DNA of 64,000 bases from a virus: positions 27,336 through 91,335 of the IMG/VR virus record IMGVR_UViG_3300020390_000002; one strand, given 5' to 3'. Below are positions 7,445 to 15,155 of the stretch, in pieces; positions within the stretch are counted from its first letter, which is position 1; each line of letters begins with the position of its first letter. The position numbers and the translations under genes are program-made. The notes below the pieces were generated by a model. That model searched no databases. It was not told where the DNA came from and was given only the letters and a program-made list of their open reading frames with translations.

Positions 7445-7915
7445 TCAGGCGCTCTTGGCGAGCGGCGATTTCTTGAATCGAGGGTCGTCCGGATACATGC
7501 GCAAGCTGCTGCGCGTGCGCAGCCCGGCGAGCCCCGGCAGGCTCGGACTCGGGGTGTAGTTGCTGAGAAAATCGGGGTGCCCGCATCTGCCGAGCATCGA
7601 CTTGATCTGGTGCGCGATGTTCCAGTCAGCCTTGCCCTGCTCGATGCGGCTGTAGATCAGCTGGCAGCATTCGATCATCCACCCGTAATCGTCCTTGGCG
7701 GTCTCGGAGGCGACGACGAATCGAGCCACGTCGAGATCCCCTGGCTGAGTCATGTCGTTGAAGAACTGCTTGGCGACAACCCCGAAGGCGTCGCGCTGGA
7801 GCAGGTAGCGGTTCTCCCAGGCGCCGGGCATCTGATCGATGGCGAAGCCGTAGCCCGGCGGGTATTTCCGTCCGGTCCTGGCAATGCAATCGGCGCTGGT
7901 GACGATTTCACTCAT
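7445..7915 (-). CDS. Hypothetical protein, 156 aa (paralogue pair)
   Basis: Longer copy of the 7084-7434 family, with a basic Ser/Pro/Arg-rich C-terminal extension of about 35 residues. It is preceded by an 80 bp gap holding the operator at 7953-7969. Function unknown. Confidence 0.65.
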   Translation of the reverse strand: MSEIVTSADCIARTGRKYPPGYGFAIDQMPGAWENRYLLQRDAFGVVAKQFFNDMTQPGDLDVARFVVASETAKDDYGWMIECCQLIYSRIEQGKADWNIAHQIKSMLGRCGHPDFLSNYTPSPSLPGLAGLRTRSSLRMYPDDPRFKKSPLAKSA

Positions 7916-7952
7916 GTGGGTGTCCTGTTGTTTCGATAATTCATTGTCGCGC

Positions 7953-7969
7953 TAAGTCAGCGGTGACTA
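7953..7969. promoter_or_regulatory. Operator
   Basis: TAAGTCAGCGGTGACTA matches the phage operator with one core change. It lies between the end of the 7987-8298 gene and the start of the 7915 gene. Confidence 0.75.
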
Positions 7970-7986
7970 CAGAATCGGCGCGCGGC

Positions 7987-8298
7987 TTATCCGTGCGCCG
8001 GGCGGATGCCGTGATCCGACAAAGCCTTTTGCGCCTCTTCGACCGACTGCATATAGCTGTCGTACTCGCCGATCTCGTCGATCGTGGCGAACGAATACCA
8101 CCAGCGGCCGTCGTCTCGACGCTGGGCATGACACAGCACGCCGTATTGATTGATCACGCCGATCTTCACGCCGACTCTGTTGTAGAGGTTGATCGAGCGC
8201 TTGAACGCCCGATAGGAGCCGACCACCTTCGGGTCGATGACATCGGCATCCTTCGGCTTGACCTGGTTGTAGAACCGCTTGCCGTTGAGTTCGATCAT
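7987..8298 (-). CDS. Hypothetical protein, 103 aa
   Basis: The start MIELNGKRFYNQVKP (ATG at 8296-8298) overlaps the stop of the 64 aa gene upstream. Basic N-terminus, then beta-rich middle (VGVKIGVINQYGVLCHA). No family recognised. Confidence 0.6.
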   Translation of the reverse strand: MIELNGKRFYNQVKPKDADVIDPKVVGSYRAFKRSINLYNRVGVKIGVINQYGVLCHAQRRDDGRWWYSFATIDEIGEYDSYMQSVEEAQKALSDHGIRPAHG

Positions 8299-8489
8299 GC
8301 TCGCACCTCCACTTCGTCGATCCAGCTCAGGGGTATGCGGAAGGCGCCGGTGATGACGTGCGCCTCCGCGCCCTTGCCCTTGACGCCTTCGCTGATGTAA
8401 CCGCTGAACAGATAGCCCTGCGGGTCGCGGTAGCGGATCAGCGCGCGCGAACCCGCGACATAGGCTGCGTTGAACTTGGCCAGCGTCAT
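8295..8489 (-). CDS. Hypothetical protein, 64 aa
   Basis: Starts MTLAKFNAAYVAGS. Pattern of short beta strands (ALIRYRDPQGYLFSGYI), compatible with a small beta-barrel. Coupled on both sides by ATGA overlaps. No family recognised. Confidence 0.6.
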   Translation of the reverse strand: MTLAKFNAAYVAGSRALIRYRDPQGYLFSGYISEGVKGKGAEAHVITGAFRIPLSWIDEVEVRA

Positions 8490-8881
8490 GCTGGCCGCTC
8501 GAAGCGATCAACGACACTAGCCTGCAACCCTTGCCCTCTCGCCAGCTCGCGCAGTTTCTGTGGCCATTCGCAAACTTCACTGGCGTCGTGAACCATTTGC
8601 AGGCGGTGAATCAGCGAGGCGTGCTGAGTTGGCACGCGACCTTGAGCATGCAGCGTGGGCCAGACCTTGCCCTCTTGAATCTGACACAACTCGCTGTCGG
8701 CGACGAAGCAGCCCGCCGCGCAGGCCAGTCCGTCGAGCGTCCGGTATCGGCAAAGATTGTGTCCCGCCCCGTCCGATTCTCGGCTCTTGGCGTTCTGGGT
8801 GAGGAGGTGCTCCGCTGCCTGGTCGAAGACCGCCTGAGCGGTGGCCTGGGGCAGCGTAGCGAGGGTGATTTTTTCGGCCAT
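8486..8881 (-). CDS. Hypothetical Cys-rich protein, 131 aa
   Basis: Contains CRYRTLDGLACAAGCFVADSE at about residues 44-64. I recall this signature from a widespread uncharacterised family in bacteria and phages. The Cys residues may bind a metal. First gene of a three-gene coupled set. Function unknown. Confidence 0.65.
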   Translation of the reverse strand: MAEKITLATLPQATAQAVFDQAAEHLLTQNAKSRESDGAGHNLCRYRTLDGLACAAGCFVADSELCQIQEGKVWPTLHAQGRVPTQHASLIHRLQMVHDASEVCEWPQKLRELARGQGLQASVVDRFERPA

Positions 8882-8890
8882 GACGGTCTC

Positions 8891-8977
8891 CTAGTAGAGA
8901 GCTTCGAGAAAATCCCCGAAGCCCAGGAAGTCGAGAGCAAGGATGGTGAGTGCGATGAAAACGACGAATACCTTCAT
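8891..8977 (-). CDS. Membrane peptide, 28 aa
   Basis: MKVFVVFIALTILALDFLGF forms one hydrophobic helix, with an acidic end (GDFLEALY). The ATG overlaps the stop of the 8974-9546 gene, which argues that it is translated. Function unknown. Confidence 0.45.
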   Translation of the reverse strand: MKVFVVFIALTILALDFLGFGDFLEALY

Positions 8978-9546
8978 GCCGGATCGATCGCCTCCGGCGT
9001 GCGGATGCCGCCTTTCAAGCCATAGATTTCGTTCACCAGGTTGATCGCCTGCTTCCACTCGCTCCAGTCGCCATCCGATCTGATCGTCCAGCAGCCGGGT
9101 GCCTCGTTCTCGCAGACCAGCAGCAGCGCGCAGACCAGCAGGTCGTAGGGCTTGCGTGCGGTCTTGCAGAAGTTGAAGATCCCCTCGCCCGACTTGAAGG
9201 CGTCCTCCTGCCAGTCTTCCGGCGTGCAGGTGCGCTCCAAGAGCATCGTTTCGTGGCCGAGATCGGCTTCACCGCCGCCGTCGGCAGGTTCGCAGCCGTT
9301 GAATAGAATCATCGACTCGGTGCTCACGAAGGTGTGCTCTATCGTGCTGTTCTTCGACGCCACTTTGAACACGCCTTCGGTTTCGCCTTGAGCGTCGATA
9401 GCCAGCGGGTCCTCCTCGTGATAGCCGCCCGCCGTGCCGGTGAACTCGGGTGCGCGATGAGCGCATTGCAGGAACTTGGCCCGGATCGCGTCCCACTGCT
9501 CGTCGGTGGGCGCCTTGTGCCATCTGAAGTAGTGCGTGTAGCCCAT
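8974..9546 (-). CDS. Hypothetical protein, 190 aa, MGYTHYF family
   Basis: The start MGYTHYFRWHKAPTDEQWDAI is characteristic of an uncharacterised family I recall from many phages and bacteria. Mixed alpha/beta, with conserved Trp and Glu positions and a C-terminal helix. First gene behind the operator at 9565-9582. Function unknown. Confidence 0.7.
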   Translation of the reverse strand: MGYTHYFRWHKAPTDEQWDAIRAKFLQCAHRAPEFTGTAGGYHEEDPLAIDAQGETEGVFKVASKNSTIEHTFVSTESMILFNGCEPADGGGEADLGHETMLLERTCTPEDWQEDAFKSGEGIFNFCKTARKPYDLLVCALLLVCENEAPGCWTIRSDGDWSEWKQAINLVNEIYGLKGGIRTPEAIDPA

Positions 9547-9564
9547 ATTGTTGTAACCTCCTGT

Positions 9565-9582
9565 TAAGTCAGCGTTTACTTA
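9565..9582. promoter_or_regulatory. Operator next to the ribosome site
   Basis: TAAGTCAGCGTTTACTTA, one half degenerate. It lies directly upstream of the AGGAGG of the 9546 gene, with AATAAT, a possible -10, on its promoter side, so it would cover the transcription start. Confidence 0.7.
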
Positions 9583-9610
9583 TTATTTCAGACGCAAAGC
9601 GGCTGTTCGA

Positions 9611-10015
9611 CTACAGGTCCTGGGACGCCATTATCGTGACCACTACCTCGCCCTCGTCGCCGGGGCCGACGTTCACGAACACGCGGTTAAGCTCAATCTC
9701 CTGGTCCGGATACCTCAGCGCCGGAACCTCGAACTCCAGGTCGCCTGAAACCGGCTTGTCCCTGGTCGCAAGCATGTGGCGCATGGCCTCATGCAGCAGT
9801 ATGTATTCGCGCGCGGTCTCGTAGCCCAGGCGTTCCATCGGCTCCTCGCTCGGCCAGGCGACGTTCTCGTTCCAGCAGTTGATGGCGATTGCCACCGGCA
9901 CCTTGAAGCCCATCGCAGCGGCGCCATCGGTGACGTCTTTCAGGACGCCATCCTCGAGGGCTTGCGCCCTAGAGTAGGTGAAGATCGGCTCGCCGAAGAT
10001 GTCGTCCATGCTCAT
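9611..10015 (-). CDS. Hypothetical protein, 134 aa
   Basis: Starts MSMDDIFGEPIFTYSRAQ. It has an acidic beta-rich C-terminus (VGPGDEGEVVVTIMAS). The ATG overlaps the stop of the upstream 252 aa gene. No family recognised. Confidence 0.6.
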   Translation of the reverse strand: MSMDDIFGEPIFTYSRAQALEDGVLKDVTDGAAAMGFKVPVAIAINCWNENVAWPSEEPMERLGYETAREYILLHEAMRHMLATRDKPVSGDLEFEVPALRYPDQEIELNRVFVNVGPGDEGEVVVTIMASQDL

Positions 10016-10770
10016 GCCGCCACCTTCTGCGACAGCTTCTGGGTCAGCGGGTGATCGCGCTCGATAGTGAACTCGCCCCGGACGCCGGTCGGCTTGAGCA
10101 TGCCCACCGTCACGAGCAGCCCCTTGAGCTGACCCGCCTGGGCATTCGCGGTGCCGGGCCGATAGCCGTTGTCCGCATAGACCTGCTTGAGGTCGACCAT
10201 GTGGACGATGCCGCTGTCCTTCGCGAGCGCGGTGTCGATGGCGAGCTCGGTGTAGCGCGAGAGCTTCGCGCCGGACACCAGGTGCTGCACGAGATTGACC
10301 GCCTTGTCCTGGGTCTTCTTCGGCAGATCGCTGAGCCGGTCGAGCAAGATGGCGGTGCGCTCCTGGCGGCCCGCATCATCCAGCGCCGTGAGGTCCAACA
10401 CGCCCTCGCCTGCCAACGGCGGCCCCACAAGCGTGAGCTGACCGTCCTTGACGAGTTCGCCGACACGCGCGCTGACGGTCGCACCCGGCGCGCGGGGCGC
10501 GCGCTTCGCCTTCGGCGCAGCAGCCGCTTCCGACTTGACGGCGACTTCGGTGAGTGCGTCCGGGTTGTCTTCGAGCTGCTTGGCGTAGACCTCGTGGCGC
10601 ATTTCGTCGCTGGCGATCGCCTTCTCGAGGGTCTGCATGTTCTCGCTGGAATCGGCGAGCATGGCTTCGATCTCGTCGGCGATGTCGCCACGAGCGTCTT
10701 CCGCGGCGTCGATTTCGCTGAGCGCCGCGTCCAGATCGAAGTTGTCGTCGAGGCTGATTTCTTCTTTCAT
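10012..10770 (-). CDS. Hypothetical protein, 252 aa, acidic N-terminus and basic linker
   Basis: The N-terminal 75 residues are highly acidic and helical, opening with MKEEISLDDNFDLDAAL. A Lys/Ala-rich linker (residues 90-100) follows, then a folded C-terminal domain. EEISLDDNF resembles SEISLDEDL in the SSB (33338-34324) and RELTLDEELG in two proteins near 25 kb, so it may be a docking motif. Its C-terminal domain resembles part of the 3459-4022 protein. Reads from the promoter at 10840. Function unknown; DNA or RNA binding is possible. Confidence 0.65.
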   Translation of the reverse strand: MKEEISLDDNFDLDAALSEIDAAEDARGDIADEIEAMLADSSENMQTLEKAIASDEMRHEVYAKQLEDNPDALTEVAVKSEAAAAPKAKRAPRAPGATVSARVGELVKDGQLTLVGPPLAGEGVLDLTALDDAGRQERTAILLDRLSDLPKKTQDKAVNLVQHLVSGAKLSRYTELAIDTALAKDSGIVHMVDLKQVYADNGYRPGTANAQAGQLKGLLVTVGMLKPTGVRGEFTIERDHPLTQKLSQKVAA

Positions 10771-10785
10771 TTTACCTCCTGCGTG

Positions 10786-10803
10786 TAAGTCAGTGCTGAG
10801 TCA
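10786..10803. promoter_or_regulatory. Operator downstream of a promoter
   Basis: TAAGTCAGTGCTGAGTCA. It lies 14 bp downstream of the -10 at 10817-10822, so it would sit just past the transcription start. Confidence 0.75.
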
Positions 10804-10816
10804 TTACTCGAATCGA

Positions 10817-10845
10817 ATTATGTGCGATCCGATACGGCATGACAA
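10817..10845 (-). promoter_or_regulatory. Sigma70-type promoter for the 10770 operon
   Basis: Minus-strand TTGTCA (10840-10845), 17 bp spacer, CATAAT (10817-10822). The operator follows downstream instead of filling the spacer, which helps to separate the two signals. Confidence 0.75.
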
Positions 10846-10860
10846 TAGCTGGGAGCGGCT

Positions 10861-11358
10861 TTAGTAACGCTCGGTCTTGCTCCACAGGCCCCAGGCCAGC
10901 AGCTGCCCGGCGCAGGCATCATTGGCGCGCTCGTGCAGTTCGTCGGAGCGGATCGGACGCGGCAGCGTGAACACGGCGCGCGTCATGTTTTCCCGCATCT
11001 CGAGGTTCTTGGCGCTGGCCCGCTCGATGCCCGGCACGGTCTTGTAATACTCGCGTATCTCGGCCTCGCTCATGCCGCCGTTGATGAAGCCTGCGACCTC
11101 TTCGGCGTGCTCGCTGAACACGCGGCAGACGTAGAGATTCTCGGCGCCGGAGAAGTATGGGTGGTCGTAGTCGGCCAGCAGCGGCTGGGGTGCGTCGGGT
11201 GACGGCTGGTCAAAGGCGACGGCTTGAACCGACGGCTGCTCTTTGACATCGCTGGCCGTATCCACGGCCTCGCCCTGGGTCACGGCATAGGCGGTCAGCG
11301 CGCTGCCGCAGATGATGCCGGCACTCAGCGCGCCAGTGATCAGGATGGTTTTCTTCAT
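10861..11358 (-). CDS. Exported or membrane-anchored protein, 165 aa
   Basis: MKKTILITGALSAGIICGSAL and the following residues form a signal peptide or N-terminal anchor (to about residue 26). A Pro/Asp-rich linker and a folded C-terminal domain with three Cys follow. Likely periplasmic. It could act at the envelope, for example in superinfection exclusion, but nothing shows this directly. Confidence 0.6.
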   Translation of the reverse strand: MKKTILITGALSAGIICGSALTAYAVTQGEAVDTASDVKEQPSVQAVAFDQPSPDAPQPLLADYDHPYFSGAENLYVCRVFSEHAEEVAGFINGGMSEAEIREYYKTVPGIERASAKNLEMRENMTRAVFTLPRPIRSDELHERANDACAGQLLAWGLWSKTERY

Positions 11359-11436
11359 GTGGCCCCCTATGCTGTGAATGGACGATTTATTAGATAACGT
11401 CCGCAGCGGCGCGTCTATATTCGGCAGAGGCCAGGC

Positions 11437-11465
11437 ATAAAAAAGCCGGCCCCATAAGGGCCGGC
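11437..11465 (-). terminator. Intrinsic terminator after the exonuclease operon
   Basis: The hairpin GCCGGCCC / GGGCCGGC (11445-11465) is followed on the minus strand by a run of T. Confidence 0.9.
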
Positions 11466-11514
11466 AATCACACTACTCAGCACGAGTAGAGAATAGCCGC
11501 TGTCAGCGTGCGCT

Positions 11515-12078
11515 TCAAGCGGCCTGGTGGTCCTCAGATTCTTGATTCGGCAGCGCAAAGAACCCCATGTCGATCCCCCGGAAGAGACACTCCATCATCA
11601 CCCTGACGTCGTACTCCGCAGCGTGGGCCTGCTCGGTGTCATAGTCGACGCCGAGCGCGAACGCCAGCTCCATGAGCTTCGGCTTCTTGCCGTCCGGCGT
11701 CGCCCACCGCGAGTCCAGGGTGTCGACCACACTCAGGTGCGTCGGCACCGGCTGCTTCACCCGATTCAGCTCGGCTGCGAGGAACGGCACGTCGAACGAC
11801 ATGGCGTTATGGGCCACCAGCACATTGCACTTCGCCAGAATCTTGTTGACCTGCTCGGCCATCTGCTCGAACGTCGGGCAGCCTTCGAGGTCTTCGAGCG
11901 CGATGCGATGCACGGCCTGCGCCTTCGGGTCGATGCTGCGCCCCGGATAGATGCGCCGGGTGAAGTTCAGCAGCTCGCGCCGCGATGGCCAGTGATAGAG
12001 GATCAGCGAAATCTCGATGATCCGATGGTCGTTGAAGTCCAGCCCCGTCGTTTCGAGGTCGAATCCACCCAGGATCAT
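11515..12078 (-). CDS. DnaQ-like 3'-5' exonuclease (DEDDh), 187 aa
   Basis: Predicted 3'-5' exonuclease of the DnaQ/RNase T superfamily. Exo I motif FDLETTG at residues 6-12, Exo II AHNAMSFDVPFL near residue 92, Exo III HAAEYDVRVM near residue 153, giving the D-E-D-H-D metal and catalytic set. The length fits a stand-alone exonuclease domain. Since the phage alpha subunit of polymerase III has no proofreading domain, this could be its epsilon-like partner; that is inference. Last gene of a coupled operon that begins at 13550 and ends in a strong terminator. The ATG overlaps the stop of the 12075-12515 gene. Confidence 0.88.
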   Translation of the reverse strand: MILGGFDLETTGLDFNDHRIIEISLILYHWPSRRELLNFTRRIYPGRSIDPKAQAVHRIALEDLEGCPTFEQMAEQVNKILAKCNVLVAHNAMSFDVPFLAAELNRVKQPVPTHLSVVDTLDSRWATPDGKKPKLMELAFALGVDYDTEQAHAAEYDVRVMMECLFRGIDMGFFALPNQESEDHQAA

Positions 12079-12515
12079 AGCTTGACCCAGCCGGTGCGGC
12101 CGACGATCTCGGCGATGAACTTGCGATAACCTTGCTCCGCTTCGAGATACGGTTGTTCTTCGGCCGAAAAATCCTTCTGCCGGTGCTCGCCGTCGATCGT
12201 GTAGCGGAACACCTCGTCTCCGGGCATCCAGTAGGCCGTGATGTAGTGGCCAGACTTGGAAAAGACCTGCATGCCGATGAGCTCTTCGGGCATCCGGCTG
12301 GCTGTGTCGGCCGCCTGCTCAAGTATCCGGCGCACCTTGTCCGAACACAGGCCGCTGACGCTCGACCATACGACCTGAACGCCACAGACCACCTCTTCGC
12401 GCGAAATGCGTCGCAGCTTGTGGTCGGTGAACAGGCGCTTGAGCGTATCAATCGCCTTGCGATCCAACTCTTCCTCGAAACTCGGGAAGTCCATCGACTC
12501 CGCGGTTGCACTCAT
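12075..12515 (-). CDS. Hypothetical protein, 146 aa
   Basis: The start MSATAESMDFPSFEEEL (ATG at 12513-12515) overlaps the stop of the 59 aa gene upstream. Acidic and helical N-terminus, beta-rich middle (GHYITAYWMPGDEVFRYTI). No family recognised. Confidence 0.6.
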   Translation of the reverse strand: MSATAESMDFPSFEEELDRKAIDTLKRLFTDHKLRRISREEVVCGVQVVWSSVSGLCSDKVRRILEQAADTASRMPEELIGMQVFSKSGHYITAYWMPGDEVFRYTIDGEHRQKDFSAEEQPYLEAEQGYRKFIAEIVGRTGWVKL

Positions 12516-12546
12516 TCGGATTCTTCCTCGTTGGTGCCGGGCCGGT
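12511..12546. repeat. 36 bp direct repeat, copy 1
   Basis: Identical to 12687-12722. Encodes the C-terminal residues RPGTNEEESE of the 59 aa protein. Confidence 0.9.
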
Positions 12547-12691
12547 GCCTTTTGAGCGAGCCCAGGCGATTGATGATGTCGTCGATCACGTCTGAGGTGG
12601 TTTCTCGGGTGCCGCCGATACAGATCGAAGCCAGGCGCACGCACCCATCCATTAGGATTTGATGCGCCTGGCTGGGAGACGGCCCTCTCAT
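12512..12691 (-). CDS. Small protein, 59 aa, duplicated C-terminus
   Basis: Starts MRGPSPSQAHQILMDG and ends RPGTNEEESE, the same ten residues that end the next protein upstream (12688-12969). The shared end comes from the 36 bp direct repeat, so a partial tandem duplication produced it. ATGA overlaps on both sides. Function unknown. Confidence 0.6.
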   Translation of the reverse strand: MRGPSPSQAHQILMDGCVRLASICIGGTRETTSDVIDDIINRLGSLKRHRPGTNEEESE

Positions 12692-12722
12692 TCGGATTCT
12701 TCCTCGTTGGTGCCGGGCCGGT
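12687..12722. repeat. 36 bp direct repeat, copy 2
   Basis: Perfect copy of 12511-12546, starting 176 bp from it. Recombination between them would delete the 59 aa gene and leave both flanking genes intact. Confidence 0.9.
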
Positions 12723-12969
12723 AACTCGGCCCGATTTGGGTTGCGATACGGGCGATCGTGTCGTCGACCAACAGGCGAACGTCAGCCGGGATGCCGGCAT
12801 CGTTCATCGCCGCGAGACGCGCAAACGCCTCGGAGAGAATGTCGCGATGCTTTTCCAGGCGCTCGATCTCGCGCTCGGCGCGCATCATGTCGGCGATGAC
12901 GTTCTCGAGGGTGCGCTTGGCACCCTCGACCTCACGTCGCGAGAGCTGCTGCTTGCGGATCGTATTCAT
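12688..12969 (-). CDS. Coiled-coil protein, 93 aa
   Basis: The start MNTIRKQQLSRREVEGA (ATG at 12967-12969) overlaps the upstream stop. A long amphipathic helix (residues 10-55, MMRAEREIERLEKHRDIL) predicts a coiled coil. Ends RPGTNEEESE. Function unknown. Confidence 0.6.
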   Translation of the reverse strand: MNTIRKQQLSRREVEGAKRTLENVIADMMRAEREIERLEKHRDILSEAFARLAAMNDAGIPADVRLLVDDTIARIATQIGPSYRPGTNEEESE

Positions 12970-13550
12970 GCGGCCTTGTTGGTGATGCCGAGCATCGCGT
13001 TGATGTCGATCACCTTCATCGGCAGATTGACCGTCGGCGGGGCGTCCTCCGGCGGCATGAAGCGCTCTGCTTCCGGCCACAGGGCCAGGAGCTGGCTCGT
13101 CGTCTTGACGGCGTGAAGCAGGTCGTAGAGCCCGCGATCGATCTGTTCGATCTGCTTTTTGCATTCAACCAACCGTCCGACAGCCTTCGAATAGGCTTCG
13201 AATGCCCGCTGCTGCTTGGCGGTTTTCAGGGTCTCGCCGTCACCGCCCTCGGACCTCAGCCAGGCGGCGGGAAGACGCAGCCGCTTGCCGTCCATCCTGA
13301 CGTAGGTGCCCTCACGGTCGCTGCTGGTGAGAAAGACGCGGAAGCCGTCGTGGCTCACGAAGAAATCCTCGGGCACCGATCTGAAGGCGTCCAGCCGGTC
13401 GTCAAGCAAGATGTCGCGAAGGGCGATTACCGCCTTGTTCACGTCGCGGCCGGCTTTCTCCCGCTCTTTCGTGGCGGGCGCATCCTGCAGCGCCGCGCGC
13501 TTGATGGAACTGCGCAGGTTATCGCTGAGATTCTTGGATTTACGGGCCAT
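12966..13550 (-). CDS. Hypothetical protein, 194 aa
   Basis: Starts MARKSKNLSDNLRSSI with a basic N-terminus, then helical regions and a small beta part (FFVSHDGFRVFL). First gene of the operon ending with the exonuclease; an AGGAG lies upstream. No operator precedes it, unlike most operons here. Function unknown. Confidence 0.6.
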   Translation of the reverse strand: MARKSKNLSDNLRSSIKRAALQDAPATKEREKAGRDVNKAVIALRDILLDDRLDAFRSVPEDFFVSHDGFRVFLTSSDREGTYVRMDGKRLRLPAAWLRSEGGDGETLKTAKQQRAFEAYSKAVGRLVECKKQIEQIDRGLYDLLHAVKTTSQLLALWPEAERFMPPEDAPPTVNLPMKVIDINAMLGITNKAA

Positions 13551-13623
13551 ATTTTTCTCCTTTGTGCTGTGTAGTAGACTGATTTTGTTGGATTAGAAGC
13601 GGCTGATCACGCTTAGGTGACGG

Positions 13624-14229
13624 TCAGTGCGTCCCTGCCACCTTCGCCAGCTCCATGTCGTCCTGCTGCAGGCTGTGCCGCATGGTGTCGAGCATTTCGA
13701 CCCGCTGATCGAGCGCCGTTACCGACGGCCGGCAGAGCATCGCTCGGCATCTATTCAGATCGAATGCGACGCCACGCACGATAGCGTTGAACTGCGCCAT
13801 GTAGGCCGTGTTGGGCTCGGCCTTGCCCTCTTCGGCAGCGATCGGTATGCCCGGCTGCAGGATCAAGACGCCGCCGAAATAACGGTCGGTCAGGTTCAGA
13901 CAGGCGGTGACGTATTTCGACACGATCACTTCCATGACGCCGGACGTGCAGTTGCGGGCGTCCGCGAGCGTGTACGCGATCAGGTCGAGCGGCGTGCGGT
14001 CGCTGATGAACACGCCGCCGGCCTCTTTGAACAGCTCAGTGAAGTGCGCCAGCAACGCCTGTTGCAGCAACATTCGAGATGCGAACGGGATCGGCCGATC
14101 GACAGGAATCCCCATGACTTGCGCGATGGCGCCGACATTGGTTTCGATGAACGGGATGTCTGCCAGCTCCGCGTAAGCCCTGGCGAGTGTGGTTTTGCCC
14201 GTGCGGTGGGCGCCGGTGAGTCCGAGCAT
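13624..14229 (-). CDS. P-loop NTPase / nucleotide-kinase-like protein, 201 aa
   Basis: Walker A GAHRTGKTTL at residues 6-15. A Walker-B-like DR region (GGVFISDRTPLDLIAY) near residue 75 matches AAA_28/NadR-type kinases, which act on small nucleotides. Could be a deoxynucleoside or nicotinamide-nucleotide kinase; substrate cannot be read from the sequence. Monocistronic behind the double operator at 14245-14282. The dNTP-making genes (thyA, nrdAB) lie nearby. Confidence 0.7.
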   Translation of the reverse strand: MLGLTGAHRTGKTTLARAYAELADIPFIETNVGAIAQVMGIPVDRPIPFASRMLLQQALLAHFTELFKEAGGVFISDRTPLDLIAYTLADARNCTSGVMEVIVSKYVTACLNLTDRYFGGVLILQPGIPIAAEEGKAEPNTAYMAQFNAIVRGVAFDLNRCRAMLCRPSVTALDQRVEMLDTMRHSLQQDDMELAKVAGTH

Positions 14230-14244
14230 GTATTCCCTCCTTGA

Positions 14245-14282
14245 GGTCAGCGCTGAACCCCTATTGACTCAGCGCTGACTTA
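14245..14282. promoter_or_regulatory. Double operator
   Basis: Two sites, GGTCAGCGCTGAACC (14245-14259) and ACTCAGCGCTGACTTA (14267-14282), with centres 22 bp apart, about two helical turns. Both lie just upstream of the 14229 gene. Suits cooperative binding of two dimers. Confidence 0.8.
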
Positions 14283-14319
14283 TCATTTTAGACGAAAGCA
14301 AACGGTTTGCAAGCCCTGG

Positions 14320-14715
14320 CTAGTAGCTGCCGCTGGCACCACCACCGCCGAAGTCGCCACCGCCGCCGGAGAAGCTGCTGCCGCCCGCATCGTGGCCGCC
14401 CCAGCCGAAGCCATCGCCACCCATGCCGAAGCCCATGCCGGCCCCGTACAGGCTGGCTGAGCGCATCTCCTCGTCTTCATCGTCGAGCCGCCGGCGGCGC
14501 GCTCGTTCGGCCTCGCGGTGCCGGCGCTCCGATTCCTCGACGATGCGCCGCGCCGTCCAGCCATCGGTGATGCTGTCCTCGTCGTCGGCTTCGTCCAGCT
14601 CCGGGGTGTCGGTATAGCGCGCGTGAACTTCGTCCAGGCGGTCGTCCATGAAGGCCGCCAGCCGCTCTTCCCGACGCCGCGCGTAGAGTGCTTTGATCCG
14701 GGCGATTATGCCCAT
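14320..14715 (-). CDS. Hypothetical protein with Gly/Ser-rich tail, 131 aa
   Basis: The N-terminal 90 residues are charged and helical with Arg/Glu clusters. The last 40 residues are a Gly/Ser/Phe-rich low-complexity tail (GFGMGGDGFGWGG). It resembles bacterial TPM-type protein tails but has no catalytic domain. Function unknown. Confidence 0.6.
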   Translation of the reverse strand: MGIIARIKALYARRREERLAAFMDDRLDEVHARYTDTPELDEADDEDSITDGWTARRIVEESERRHREAERARRRRLDDEDEEMRSASLYGAGMGFGMGGDGFGWGGHDAGGSSFSGGGGDFGGGGASGSY

Positions 14716-14730
14716 AGTTATCTCCTTTTG

Positions 14731-14746
14731 AGTCAGTGGTGAATTA
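14731..14746. promoter_or_regulatory. Operator
   Basis: AGTCAGTGGTGAATTA. It lies just upstream of the ribosome site (AAAAGGAG) of the 14715 gene. Confidence 0.7.
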
Positions 14747-14747
14747 T

Positions 14748-15155
14748 CTATGCGGTCGCGTGGGAGCCGCCCGTGTGGACGGCATCACAGCCGGAGCCGC
14801 CCGTGTGGGCGGGGATGTAGCCGAAGTCCTGGCGCTGACGCACTACGCGCAGGGGCTCATTGCCCGAGTCGAGGCGGGTGCAGATCGTCAGCTCCGCTTT
14901 CGGCAGATTCCACCGCGCGACCTCGTTGCCGGCGTGGAAGAACAGGCCGAACATGCCGTTGTTGCGATCGGTGACGACCATCGACTGATCGAACCGCACG
15001 CCGAGCGCCTCGAGCGCGAGCTGGCCGAAGTTGATGCCTTCGATCGTGACGCCGCCGCAGACACTGCGCCGCAGGCCACGTGCGCCGTGCTTGTTGCGCA
15101 GGTCATCCATGCGATGACCGACCTGGGCCAGAATTACGTCTTGCTTGGTTTCCAT
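14748..15155 (-). CDS. Hypothetical protein, 135 aa
   Basis: Starts [19 protein letters not shown]. Mixed alpha/beta with a beta-rich centre. The C-terminus has two copies of a HTGGS motif (IPAHTGGSGCDAVHTGGSHATA region) encoded by short direct repeats. Its start overlaps the thyA stop. Function unknown. Confidence 0.6.
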   Translation of the reverse strand: METKQDVILAQVGHRMDDLRNKHGARGLRRSVCGGVTIEGINFGQLALEALGVRFDQSMVVTDRNNGMFGLFFHAGNEVARWNLPKAELTICTRLDSGNEPLRVVRQRQDFGYIPAHTGGSGCDAVHTGGSHATA

